Positions 46,082-57,345 of a stretch of 64,000 bases of DNA are shown here, one piece after another (the first letter of the stretch is position 1; every line of letters starts with the position of its first letter). Both the position numbers and the translations under genes were made by a program. The notes under the pieces were generated by a model. That model had not been told where the DNA came from. It did no database searches and saw only the letters and a program-made list of their open reading frames with translations. This stretch comes from Limonium bicolor (Eukaryota; Streptophyta; Magnoliopsida; Caryophyllales; Plumbaginaceae): assembly GCA_023374045.1 (NCBI GenBank), contig CM041780.1, positions 89,121,627 to 89,185,626 on the forward strand, read 5' to 3'.

Positions 46082-48000
46082 TGTAACACCCCTACCGCTA
46101 ATCTCGACATTAATTCATAATCACCTCGTTCATCCTTACAATCACAGCGGACATTTCCAATACAACGGTGGGTGAAACAATACCGTTAGCCACCCACGTG
46201 ACTAACAAGGCCTAACCAATAACAGTACCGGACTGATGGACCGGAATACCCGAGTACTTAAACAAATACAAACTTCATTTCTAAACCGAGTCACATACTA
46301 CAATCCTCAATTCAAATCTATACCGAGTCTATTACATTCCATTGCCGATAACAATTTCGGACTTACTATACAAATAATTACAACTGTAGTCAAATAAAAC
46401 TACCCATGCATAACAGCAGCCCCGTCCTACTCTCGAACGGTAATCATCACCATGTACCTGAAAAATAATGGGTGGGCCCGAAGGGGCACAACACCTTTGC
46501 TGGTATGGTAGTCGTGCAACCCACTACTACCGGGTCACACCCAACTAATTGTCGTCTAAGCACGCGATTGATTTTATTTAACTCCAAACATGAAATGCTG
46601 TAAACACACAACATGCTCGCATTCAACACAAGTATTCAAACATAGGAATACAATCACAAAACTAACACATTAAGTTTGTTAGTTTACATTTTCTTGCTCT
46701 TTAGGCCTTGAGGGTTTCTACCTCACTAATATCTCATCATTCAATAACTTATCCATTCTCTTCGAATAACTTCACTCGTTCTCTTAGATCCATAGACACT
46801 ACAGGTCTCGATCTTACTTTCTCAATTATTCCTCTCTTGAATAATTCTTAAGTCAACACACTTGACCTTCGGGCAGAGACATTCACAATTCTCACCACTG
46901 GGCTTTCGAGCTCTAGTCTTACTTCCCCGGTTTTGACCCTACACCGGGTCTAGCATAGTGGGAAGATTCAACTAGCAACCGGAACTACTCTCTTAGTTCC
47001 CCTTTCTTTCACATACGTCCGAATCTCTCTCAGACTTCTCACATTCCTAGTCACTCCTCTCATTGGAGTCATAACATAATTATGTATATTAGTCTAGAAG
47101 CATCACTCTCGATGTCATCTAATAACTTAGGGAATTTTCTTGAATTCTTGTATTCTCAGATTTAAGGGTTTCCCCAACATTTCGAATACTTATACGTTCA
47201 GGTTGTTTTCTCATACCGGGTCGAATACTCATATAGAAGGTCGACTATCATTAAGAGGGAGTTCTATAGTCCCATACATCTCTCTCACATTCTAGTGAGT
47301 TCATAAGATTGAATTATCGTTGTTCTCGACGAACCATTAGAAGGGAATTTACTAATCCCGTATATCTCTTTTTACTTTTCTTATAAGTTTGTAACGTTGA
47401 ACTACAGTTATTCTCTAGTTGAGATTTCTTAGGTGTTTCTCCACGTTTTAGTTACTTGTGTATCAACTCTTTCTACGAGTCGCTAACCAAATGTCGTTCT
47501 ATTGTGAGTTGATCTACGATATTCAATCAGATCACATACTTAAGCAAGGATGGTTAGCACACACACAACAAGCATTGAGATACATATATCAAATGCGATA
47601 AACATTTTTGTGCTTTTATCTTGTTAGGTCAGCACATAATAACAAGTAGCACACAAGCCGAGTGTAACTCGGTAGGACACAATTTGCAAGAAAACCATAC
47701 CTGTCACCAAGGATTTACTCTAACGTGTCATCTCACGCTCCTCAGGTAATTCCCAAACAACTGGTTACATTACAACGTTTCTATTAACGTTAAAGCAATA
47801 TGGAATCTAAACGACTATCACGCCTGTAATTAACCCCGTTGTCCCGTTGTCTTATCTTTACTCATGTGATCTTAAGGTCTCACTTTCTCACTCAATCTAA
47901 CACTTGTTTATACTCCTAATGACCTTTACATGTCATCATACAAGTCTTAATTATCATATAAAACCATCACCAATCAAATCCCCATCATTTAATGTACGCC
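46082..48000 (-). repeat. Truncated LTR E, related to S1 and S2
   Basis: It starts TGTAACACCCC and follows S2 feature by feature: GTCACCCACGTGACTA, a three-hairpin module (46455-46557), CTCTACGAG-type blocks and the stretch before the hairpin array (matching about 56880-57050). Similarity ends near 48000, just where S2 has its array, and no GGGGTATTTCA end is found. The right boundary is approximate. Confidence 0.75.
46455..46557 (-). other. Three-hairpin module in LTR E
   Basis: On the minus strand GTGTGACCC pairs with GGGTTGCAC, then CAGC(AAAG)GTGTTG, then GCCCC(TT)CGGGCC, followed by a T-run and CAGGT. Stem III is changed on both arms relative to CCCCC/GGGGG, yet still pairs. Confidence 0.6.
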
Positions 48001-48636
48001 ACCTATACTAAAAGAGTGTTATCCCATGTTTCTATTGAGAACTTTTGAATGATAGAGAAACCAACATTGACGATCACCCTCACTCGATGAGTACTTGACG
48101 AGTGTTTGGATCCACCTGTGTTGATGAGTCATCAAAGGCCATGAATGGGTCCAATGACTACTTAGGCCAATACCAGTCTCCTAGGAGTTGTACCCATAAA
48201 AAGAGAAAGTAGTGGGGCCTGAGGTAAAGGGGGAGTTGAAGTTAATAGGTTCAAGGATGACCATAGAGTAATGATAGTGGTAAGGATCCCGAGTATTCTA
48301 CGATTGTATTCAAGCATACTGGATTCAATAAGACAACCAAATTGCCCCACATTCATTACTATAACTTATTGTGAAGCTCAAAAAGGTGAGAAGCGAGCAG
48401 TTGAAACGTAGAAACGGAGATAGGTTGACACTTAGGATGCAACCTAGGGCAATTTTCCTACCAACATGGAAAAGGGTAAGTGATATAGGTGATTCAACGA
48501 AACTAGAGGATTAGCGAAAGCTAACAACAACACTCATTGGACATCAACCTAGGAGTCTCCTACCTAGATTACAAATGCTTAGGGTGACAATATCTAGTGG
48601 GAACCTGATCCAACATTCACCCGATCCATATAAATG
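48001..48636. other. Unassigned flank
   Basis: No gene or clear repeat recognised. Minus-strand frame 48162-48356 has no features of a real protein. Confidence 0.4.
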
Positions 48637-48644
48637 GGTGATAC

Positions 48645-49139
48645 TAGAGCTGATCATTCGGGTGGGCGATCGGGTCAACCATGAACTTTAGGCCCGTTGG
48701 CCTGAAAACTTTGTCCAAGCCCATTTTAAAAAATTCTGAGACGGGCCAAGCTTTATTTATTTTTTACCTTTGCCAGTGCTCAGCCAGCCCAGCCCGGTTT
48801 TATAAATTTCTGTTAAATAATTATTACATTTTTAAAAAATAAAAATATTATCTATAATTTAAATATATAAATAGACAGATATTATATATAATTTAATAAA
48901 TATAAATATATAATTTAAATAAACATTAATTATATTAAATAAATTTATATATATATATATATTATAAATTTCAAAAAATTACATATATCAAAAATATTTT
49001 GGCTTGGCATACTAGCGGGCCTAAAATTTTACCGAAACTGACCTGTTTTTTTGTTCGGGCCTTTTTTTTGTCCAAGCCCGCTCTATTTTTTGAATTAGGC
49101 TTTTTTCAGGCCGGGAAGGATCTACTTTGATCATCTCTA
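48645..49139. mobile_element. Non-autonomous hAT element (MITE-like, 495 bp)
   Basis: Terminal inverted repeats TAGAGCTGATCA and TGATCATCTCTA differ by one base. The 8-bp target duplication is GGTGATAC (48637-48644) versus GGTGAAAC (49140-49147). The inside is AT-rich with G/C-rich subterminal blocks and a TA run at about 48945, and has no coding capacity. An 8-bp duplication and TAGAG-type ends are typical of hAT elements. Confidence 0.8.
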
Positions 49140-49147
49140 GGTGAAAC

Positions 49148-50369
49148 CCTAAAATAAACAGGTGTCAACCCGCTTGTTATCTTTCTCGACATCCACTGGT
49201 TCTACTTCTTCGATGCACACTATCTGTCTTGGTGTCAACCCGCTCAGGCCGTGTATAGGGTACGTCTGTGTAAGACTTTTACATACAAACTCATAGTCTA
49301 ACAAACATACCGAGAAAGTGTTATAATAAAGACACATTTAAAATAAACATTGAATTACATGGATGATTATACCTTGCAGATGTGTCATTTATCGTGCTGG
49401 CGGATGAGGTTGATCCCATGACAGTCATAGGGTCATCCTCTGGTAACAGTTGACCCTATGCAATTGATTTTTTTTGTGTTTTAGATGAAGTTGCATAATG
49501 TAAGTTGACAAACCAAAAACACATGAATTTGTAACAGGTTGCTAAGCTACGCAATATTGAAAACAAAGAACAATATATTAAGCTCAAGAAATTGGTTTAA
49601 AACAGTACATAGATTCATCGGAAGCACAATATATTCCTTTGTAAAAACTCCATCGATTCAAAGGGTTAAAAAAAGAGTGCTGAACCACGCTCAAATATAC
49701 AAAACGGTTTTCAGTAGCACGCTAGAGCATTTAAACTTGCATATACTTAGTTCAGTGCATGTATACCAGTTCTTTAAGCATGTATAACAACAAACATATA
49801 GATTTACATTTCACAACAATGGTTTTTATAAAAAGACAGATTAACAAACGCAGCCAAGTTTTTATTGTTGCATATCCTTGTAAACCACAACCCATCCACC
49901 TGGTTCTCCAGGATTATTTAATAAATGGCTTTATGCCCAATTATAAAAAAAAAATCCTTGTTAACCAAGAGAAAGGAACTTACACTGTGGTGGGAGTACA
50001 TGTTTCATAGTGTATTTAGTGCGAAAAGTGACGAACTGCACATTAAAAGATTGTTTTAGAACAAAATAAGATAAGTAAATAGGAGGAACATAATCAAAGC
50101 AGCGTATATACATACATGAATATAAATGACTAAATAAATACCTACCAGATGGGGGGAGGGAGACAACGAAAAGGAAGGAGAAGAGAGGAGAAAACTTACC
50201 AAGACCGGAAAGAAGGGTTTGCAGTACTCAACTATGGAACCGGCGAAAGTAAAGTGAAGGTTTTTAATATCAGAGATAAAAGATGAAAGGCATGCATGAG
50301 AAGTTGTTTACATGTCCAATCGACAAAGGTTTTATTGATGATTACTAATATCTGTTGAGTATGAAAATT
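49148..50369. other. Unassigned AT-rich region
   Basis: No gene supported. Frames at 49539-50010 are AT-rich and without recognisable domains. Confidence 0.4.
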
Positions 50370-51045
50370 TAATGACCGTCAAAACTGACTTTAGATTACG
50401 ATTCTTTAAAAACTGTAATCTAAGTGTGTAAAGAAAATAAATTTTGATCTCAAGAAAAATACGTCTATACTGAGTTTCAAACTCACGTTAATGGATAATG
50501 ACTCATGATCCCTGACAATTGGGCCATGAGGCTCATCCTTATTCTCTTTGGTTACTTAATGTATATATTAAAGAAATACTTTGTTTTATTAATTTTAATA
50601 ATATATTAGCAGATTTTTTATAATATATAAAAAAATCAAACAATGTGTTTAAATTAATTTTAATTTGTTCATAAACATTTATTTTCATAAATTTATTAAC
50701 CAATTGTTTAGTGTAATCATTTTTCTATTGGGCATGGAGAAATTTATATATATGGACTTTAGCTTACGGTTTATACTTAACCGTAATCTAAAGTCTCGCG
50801 CCATTGAAAACGACATTATTTGACTGTATAGGTGCGCTTGCGGGGGTACGAATGGTCAGTATGATGTCGTCAAGTGCAGCTGCGTGCGCGCCTGTCAACC
50901 GACTTTGAAATACAGTTGTGCATATAACCGTAATTTAAAGTCCTTAAAGAAGAAGTTTGCCATCCTCCGACCATCCAATTAAGTAACGGTTTGGGTTTTG
51001 ACCGTCATTAATTAGGCGTAATTTTAAGACTTTTTTCCACCAGTG
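50370..51045. mobile_element. Possible end of a CACTA-type DNA transposon
   Basis: The right end reads TTTTTTCCACCAGTG; on the minus strand this begins CACTGGTGGAAAA, resembling some plant CACTA terminal repeats. Inside are repeated inverted blocks of CTTTAGATTACG and CGTAATCTAAAG (about 50390, 50758, 50930) and GACCGTC/GACGGTC, as in CACTA subterminal regions. The left end was not found. Confidence 0.35.
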
Positions 51046-51049
51046 ATTT

Positions 51050-51235
51050 TTTAAATAAAATAAAAATATATGAAAAAGTTTCACCCGTTTATCACTCGAC
51101 CCACCCGGTTCACCCGCAGGTGACAGATGGATTGAGTGAAGGGTTGGATTTGGGAGGAGCGGGTGAAATTAGTGACGGATGCGGGGTGACGCTCCACCCG
51201 ACCCGAACTCGACCCATTGTCACCCCTACACATGC
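51050..51235. repeat. G/C-rich repeat ending TTGTCACCCCTACA
   Basis: Rich in ACCCG and CGGGT blocks; on the minus strand it begins TGTAGGGGTGACAA, like some plant hAT MITE ends. No matching second end or duplication was found. Confidence 0.25.
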
Positions 51236-51429
51236 TGGTCAAAAGAACTAGCAGCAAAAAATTGTTGAACCTCCCCAACAACTAAGTGGATAAAGCAAGC
51301 CCGTTGGACACCCTCAGTGAAGCAAGTGGATAGAGTGAGCCAAGGAACAATCTCTAACATCAAAAGCTCAAGAAGAGAACCAAGCCTATTCCAAAAGCTC
51401 TTTTTAACTCTCTCACTTTTTTTTGTAAG

Positions 51430-53238
51430 ATTTCTGCTGTTGACAAACCCAAATGGGTGAAGAAAAGCTTGCTGAATCAAAATCCATTCAAAACAAACTT
51501 GAAAAAGAAGTTGAAACTCTCACCACTACTCTCAAAAAGGTGCAAAAAACTCTCTAAATTTATGTCTGCACCTTTGTGGCCACCTAGTAAAAACAAGGCC
51601 AGCCTTTGTAAAGTTGCCTCCAAACCAATTAAGCTCTCTCGTCGAAAGCTTCAAAGAGAGAGATTCACTGATAAGTTTTGTTGGAACAAGAAGTATGTTC
51701 AACTTCCTCACTTTTAAATATGTGGTTGTTGTGGTTATGATGGCCACACAGACTTGTCTTGCAGAAAACTAAGTCGAGATTTGTATTTAACATTTCTAGA
51801 TTTCTGAAATTGCTCAAGCACGGAATTTTGTTTATTCTTTATTAAGAAAGAGACCCAAGTACGTCTGGGTTCATAAAACTAACCAGTAATTCTCTTGCAG
51901 GCAGAGGACTTGTGAACTGTTACCCCGGTTTTGGATAACGGTTATTCAAGACATGACAGGGGATCTGAATAAGTTCACAGCTCTCTCTAACCATCAAAGG
52001 GGAAGGGTTACTTTTGGAGATAACAAGAAACGTGAAATCTCGGCATTAGCTCTATGGGTAATCCTTCTAAGTCTAAAGTTGATAATGTTAATTTAGTAAC
52101 TGGTGTCCTACATAGTTTGTTAAGTGTCTCTCAAATTTGTGATCTCCCAAACTTGGTTCTGTTTTTGGATAATGACTGCAAAATCTTTGATGTTGTTACT
52201 GGTAACTTGATGACAGTAGGTACGTGTTAATAACTTGTATGAAGTTGATTTGAAAACTCTTCATTCTAGAGGAACTCTGTGCTTGGTTGTGACTGACAAA
52301 AATCAATCCCTGTTGCACTCCCGTCTGGGGCATGTTCATGGAAAACTCTTAAATAACTTTAAAATGAAGAACTTGTTGTAGGACTCCCTGTGATAAACTT
52401 TCAGGATGATTCGTTGTGTGAGGCATGCATAAAAGGTAGGCACACTAAGGCTAGTTTTCATAGCAAAACAAAAATGTCTACCTCAGCGCCTCTTGAAATG
52501 CTGCATATGGATCAATGTGGTCCTATGTGTGTACATATCAAGAGTGGCAAAAGGTATATTCTGGTCATAGTGGATGACTATTCTCGTGGACATGGGTAAT
52601 TTTTCTTCGTACCAAAGATTCAACTTACTCTTAATTTATGTCTCTATTTCAACTATTGGTTAATAAGTTTTCTTGAATGATAAAAACCCTAAGAACAGAT
52701 CAGGGAGTTGAGTTTTGTAACCAGTATTTTGATGAGTTTTGTAGAACGAATGGTATTGAGCACCAGACTTCCTCTGCCAGAACTCCTCAACAAACGGTGT
52801 TATTGAACGTAAGAACCGCACGTTAGTTGAAATGGCGAGGACCATGTTGCTTGAATCATCCTTACCTGGTTCATTTTGGGCAGAGACAGTCAATACGGCT
52901 TGTTTTGTTTTAAATCGAGCCTCAATTCATCCAATTCTTAGAAAGACTCCCTATGAGCTCCTTAAGGCTAGAAACCCCACATAAGTCATCTTCACCGGTT
53001 CGGGTGTCATTGCTTTACACATAATAATGGTAGGACAGTCTGGGTAAATTTGTAGCTAAAAGTGATGACAACTATTTCTGGACTACTCTTCAAGAGCAGA
53101 GCCTATAGAGTGCTTAATATAAGGACTCGGTGTATTGAAGAGAGTCCACATGTCAGATTTGATGAAATTTCTAATGTTGAAGGAAACCAAGACTCTGAAA
53201 ATTTCAGTCCTGGTGATGATCATTAAATCTCCACAGCC
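51430..53238 (+). pseudogene. Ty1/copia element, 5' half: gag, protease, integrase
   Basis: A coiled-coil-like stretch (KLAESKSIQNKLEKEVETL, about 51460) precedes a CX2CX4HX4C zinc knuckle (51721-51762), typical of a Gag C-terminus. A protease remnant at about 51935 has DNG in place of DSG. The GAG-pre-integrase part follows (LLSVSQICD near 52125, HSRLGHVHGKL near 52320). Integrase shows CEACIKGRH at about 52420, GKRYILVIVDDYSR at about 52547, and near 52700 a run ending in ERKNRTLVEMARTMLLESS. Frames are broken many times. The order protease-integrase-reverse transcriptase and the motif wording fit copia, probably the Sirevirus branch. It is cut at 53238 by solo LTR D. Confidence 0.8.
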
Positions 53239-55422
53239 TGAAATACCCCAAACCTAAGTATATTAATTAAACATCAATTTGTGAGGTAATAAGGCTAAAA
53301 CATGCCTTAGAAACATTGGTAGACAATTTAAACCAAAGAAAACACAAGGAAACACCATAAAGTCAAATTAAGCAAAAACATGCCCTAGACTTGGTGTAAG
53401 CTTGATTAGGACCTAAAGGTAATTCTTAGACCTTATTAACATGCTAATGGACATGTTAAATCAATTACCAAATAAAACCAAGCTCAAAAACAAGTTAAAA
53501 CACAAATTGTGCTTTAAGGAGTCTTAAAGCACATTTTTGAAAAATTGTCTTAGAAATGGGTTTTGAGTGGCTAAATGCCCATGATTACACCTTAATCAAC
53601 ATGTGTACTAATTAGTATCACATTAGGAAGCCTAAATCAATGGGAAACCAAAAATTTCACAAATATGTGCACTAATTGTGAATAGTAACCAAATAGTGCC
53701 CAAATTAAGCTTTAGTCAACTTAGCTTAATTAGTTGGTCAACAAAGACCATAAATATCTCATGTAGAAGGAGGGGGCCGCTTTAAGGATGGTGAGTCACC
53801 AAAGTGTGCCAGCCAAGTTAGAAAAGAAGAAGGAAATAAAGAGAAGTACTATTTACTTTTAAAAAGGAAAATATCTTACCTTAGCTACCTCTCTCTCCTT
53901 CTCTTCATTTCCTTCCTTCCCCACTGAATTTTTCTTCATTATCCCAGTGGAAAATCATTCATGCTACAGCCCATACTTCTCCATCTTCATTTGCTCACCA
54001 AATGCTCATTTTAGCTCCAAATAAAAAACTAAGCATAGATTTCTCTTAGTTGGAGCAAGGCCTTCCTTTCTATCTTTTTAAATCCTTCAAAGCTCAAGTT
54101 TGATTCCATGGAGAAACTCCATTGAAGGGGGAAATTTCAGTTTGAAGAGCTCCTTTGCTTCTTCTTGTATTCAAGGTAAGAAAAAACTTGAAAAGTTACC
54201 TTTTCCATCCATTTTTGTCATTACCGAAAATCATCTTCTCATGGAGCTTTGTTTTACTCCTTGAACTAGTTCATTCCAATCTTTAAAGGACTAGGGGAGG
54301 TCCTCCTTGATTCATTACCAAGTTCATCTTGAAACTCCAAGGTAAACATCCATTTTTAATGCCTTAAAACACATTTTAACCTAAGATTGAATTCTATGAG
54401 TTTAGGCATGTTGCTTAATACTCATTAGATTATTTGGATGTGTATTAGAACATTGGAAAGAGAAGTTAAGTCCTTGGATGATTTTCCATCAAGAAAACCA
54501 AAGGAGGAAATTGAGAGAAAAGCTTAAAACGAGGTAAATGTCTTACCTTAAGGTGATTTAATGCATTAAGGGATGGGATTGAGATAAATACCAAATGTAG
54601 CTTGGAGCTTACATTAGGTAATGGGTTATATACCCTAGGAAAAAGAATTTAAACAAGCTTGTGAACTTGTGACTAAGGAGCCAATGGAAATTAGTTAGTA
54701 AGATAAGCTTAAGATGGATTTTAAGATCATTATACCTACTATGAGATTGATGGGTGTAATTGCAGGTTGAAGGCTATTATATGTGGGAAATTCAGTGTTT
54801 AAATTCATGTCATTTAAGGGCCTAAGAGCCATGTCATTTAAGCCTTAGTGCTATGCAATTTAAGATTATTGCACTATATTGAGTTTGCTATGAATGGTTT
54901 GGGTTGGGTGAGAATATGATGAGAAAAGGACTTGATGTGTGTGTTATGATTAGAGAGAAAACTATGCATTTGGGCATGATAATATACTAGAGAGGCTATG
55001 ACGAAATTTGAGTAGAAAACAAAGTGTTTTAGTGGTTGTTGTGAGTTTTTATGACCTAGCTTGTAACACCCCTACCGGTAATCATGCCATAAATCTCCTA
55101 ACCCGTCTCAATTACCAACCATAATGCAGTGGAATTCAAACTACAACCGGGGGTGGTACAATTCCGCTAGTCACCCACGTGACTAGCTAGGCCAAATCCA
55201 AACTCAAATACAACAACAATTACAATATCGGTCTGATGGGTCTTTACCGAGTACACTATACAAATCATACTTCCATTACTTAATCGAATCTAAACCAAAT
55301 ACAACTCCAATCCCATATAATACAATACAACTTCAAATTACGATCTATATCGAGTATCTACAATGCCCAAGTCTTTCCGTGCTTAGCTGTCGGTCTCTTA
55401 CAGTGATCATATTCGCTTCGGG

Positions 55423-55520
55423 TACCTGCACACTAAAACCGTTCCCCCTAGGGGGTCAGCATACGCTGAATATGACTTCCGCATACACCGCGTACTAGCG
55501 AGGGTACACCGACTAATTGG
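55423..55520 (-). other. Three-hairpin module in S2
   Basis: The minus strand has GTGTACCC with a GGTGTATGC arm, CAGC(GTAT)GCTG and CCCCC(TA)GGGGG, then a T-run and TGCAGGTACC. Confidence 0.65.
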
Positions 55521-57080
55521 TCGAGAGCATGCGGTTCATTTTATCACAAACAACATGCATACAACATACATTATATGTACATTCACAATCAAGTTCAACA
55601 TTGAACATAAGCACTAACACACACATCATGGGGGTTAGTTTAATATATTCTTTAATTAGGCTTGAGGGTTTATACCTCACCATGCCTTACTCAATTACTC
55701 ATGTTCTACCCACTCTCTTGGGTACTCTTACTCACAATTTCACAAGATCTACAGTGCCCCACTCAATTCTCAAGTCTCTCAAATCACATCTCAATTCTCG
55801 ATACTCACATACTCAATTCGATACTCAATACTCAATACTCAAGTTCCCATTTCGATACTCAATACTCAAAGGTACGTGTTAAGTCGATCTCACGACCTCC
55901 GGGCAGGGTCATATACAAGACCCACCACCGAGCTCAAATACAAATAGGGCTATACAGTTAGCTCCTCAAATACTCAAATGTCCGGTACACTACCGGGCTA
56001 CTCAATTCCCAAAACTCCACTCTCGGAGTCAATTCACAATCTCAAGATAGCCTAGAAGTATCTCTCTCGATAGCATCTAATGGCTTAGGGAACTCCTCAA
56101 TGTCTGGTATTCTAAGATTTAAGGTTTCAACCAACTTATTGAATACTCTCATGTTCGGGACATTGCTCATGTTGGTCGGTTCCTCTCATTGGGGTTCGAC
56201 TATATTTCTAAGGGGTTTGGTGATCCTTTACCATTCGTTACTTTACTCAAGGTTCGTACTTCGAACAACTTCCCAATCCTCTAGTTAGAGGTTACTCATA
56301 TACTTCCACTAATATTTATATGTGGATTTAGTCATTTCGTTCTCTAACCGTTATCTGGAGGTTGCTACTCCCGTATATATGTTTTCTCACGTTCTAGTGC
56401 GTTCGTAGGTTTAGGTTACCGCGTAAGGGTTCAATAGTTGTAGTGTGTTTCCACCATTTTATTAGTTCGCATTTGGCTCCTTCTACGAGTCTCTACTCAC
56501 ACAAGACTCAACTATGAGTCGCACTACCAAACACAATCACAATCAAGCAATTCATTCCCAACCACTTTTCATGAATTATACAAACTTTAATTAAAGGAAT
56601 ACAATCCAACCACAAACGATCCAATACAAACACAAGAGAGTACACACAATCCGATTCGTGCATTTATCTTGTTAGGTGATCACACAATCAAACAAGCACA
56701 CAAATCGGGGTAACCAAGTTAGGATACAGAGCATGAGGAAGTCATACCTTTCACCGGGGTTATCTTTACCGGGTGTTCCCTCGTTCCTCGGTTCACACAT
56801 GTTCCTCAAGTATTACTCTTGAACCACTATTTACATGTCAAATGGTTCAATTAATATTAAGGTGCTACGGTACGTACATAAATGCTACTCCCGTACTTAC
56901 CCCGTTATCTCAGTTTACTTAGGTGTTCTTAATTCCTTAACTTACTCATTCACTCCCAACACTTGTTTATATTTCTTAGGACATTTACAAGTCACTAAAC
57001 AACTCCCAAACATCATCTAAAACCAATACCATTCAAACCCCCATCTTTTAAACTCTTAAAAACACATTCTGTTGAATTCT

Positions 57081-57345
57081 GGGGGTGGTCCGGGACTTGG
57101 TCCCTATCTATAGTCCCGGACCAATGCATTGTGAAACTCTCGGGTGAAAATAACATGTGGTCCGGGACCTTGTACCTAGGTCAAGTCCCGGACCAAACAA
57201 GGGTTATAACTCTCGGCTACATGTTCATGGGTGGTCCGGGACCTTGTCCATCTCTCAAGTCCCGGACCAAGTGCTGGGAAAACTCTCGGCCTGTTTTTAA
57301 GTGGAGGTCCGGAACTTGGTACATATCCTAAGTCCCGGACCCTGC
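57081..57345. repeat. Hairpin-repeat array in S2, four units
   Basis: The units have the form GGTCCGGGAC(C/T)TTG ... CAAGTCCCGGACC, 65-70 bp apart. They are linked by ACTCTCGGGTG-type spacers shared with S1, although the stem sequence differs from S1. Confidence 0.85.

Noticed and set aside
51457..51717. 86-residue basic frame as the copia Gag
   Set aside because: The neighbouring frame has the coiled-coil pattern expected of Gag; this one is mostly an out-of-frame reading, with the zinc knuckle following after a stop.
55517..55961. Frames of 99-121 codons in S2
   Set aside because: Built on CTCAATTCTC/ATACTCAA repeats in an LTR; no conserved counterpart in S1.
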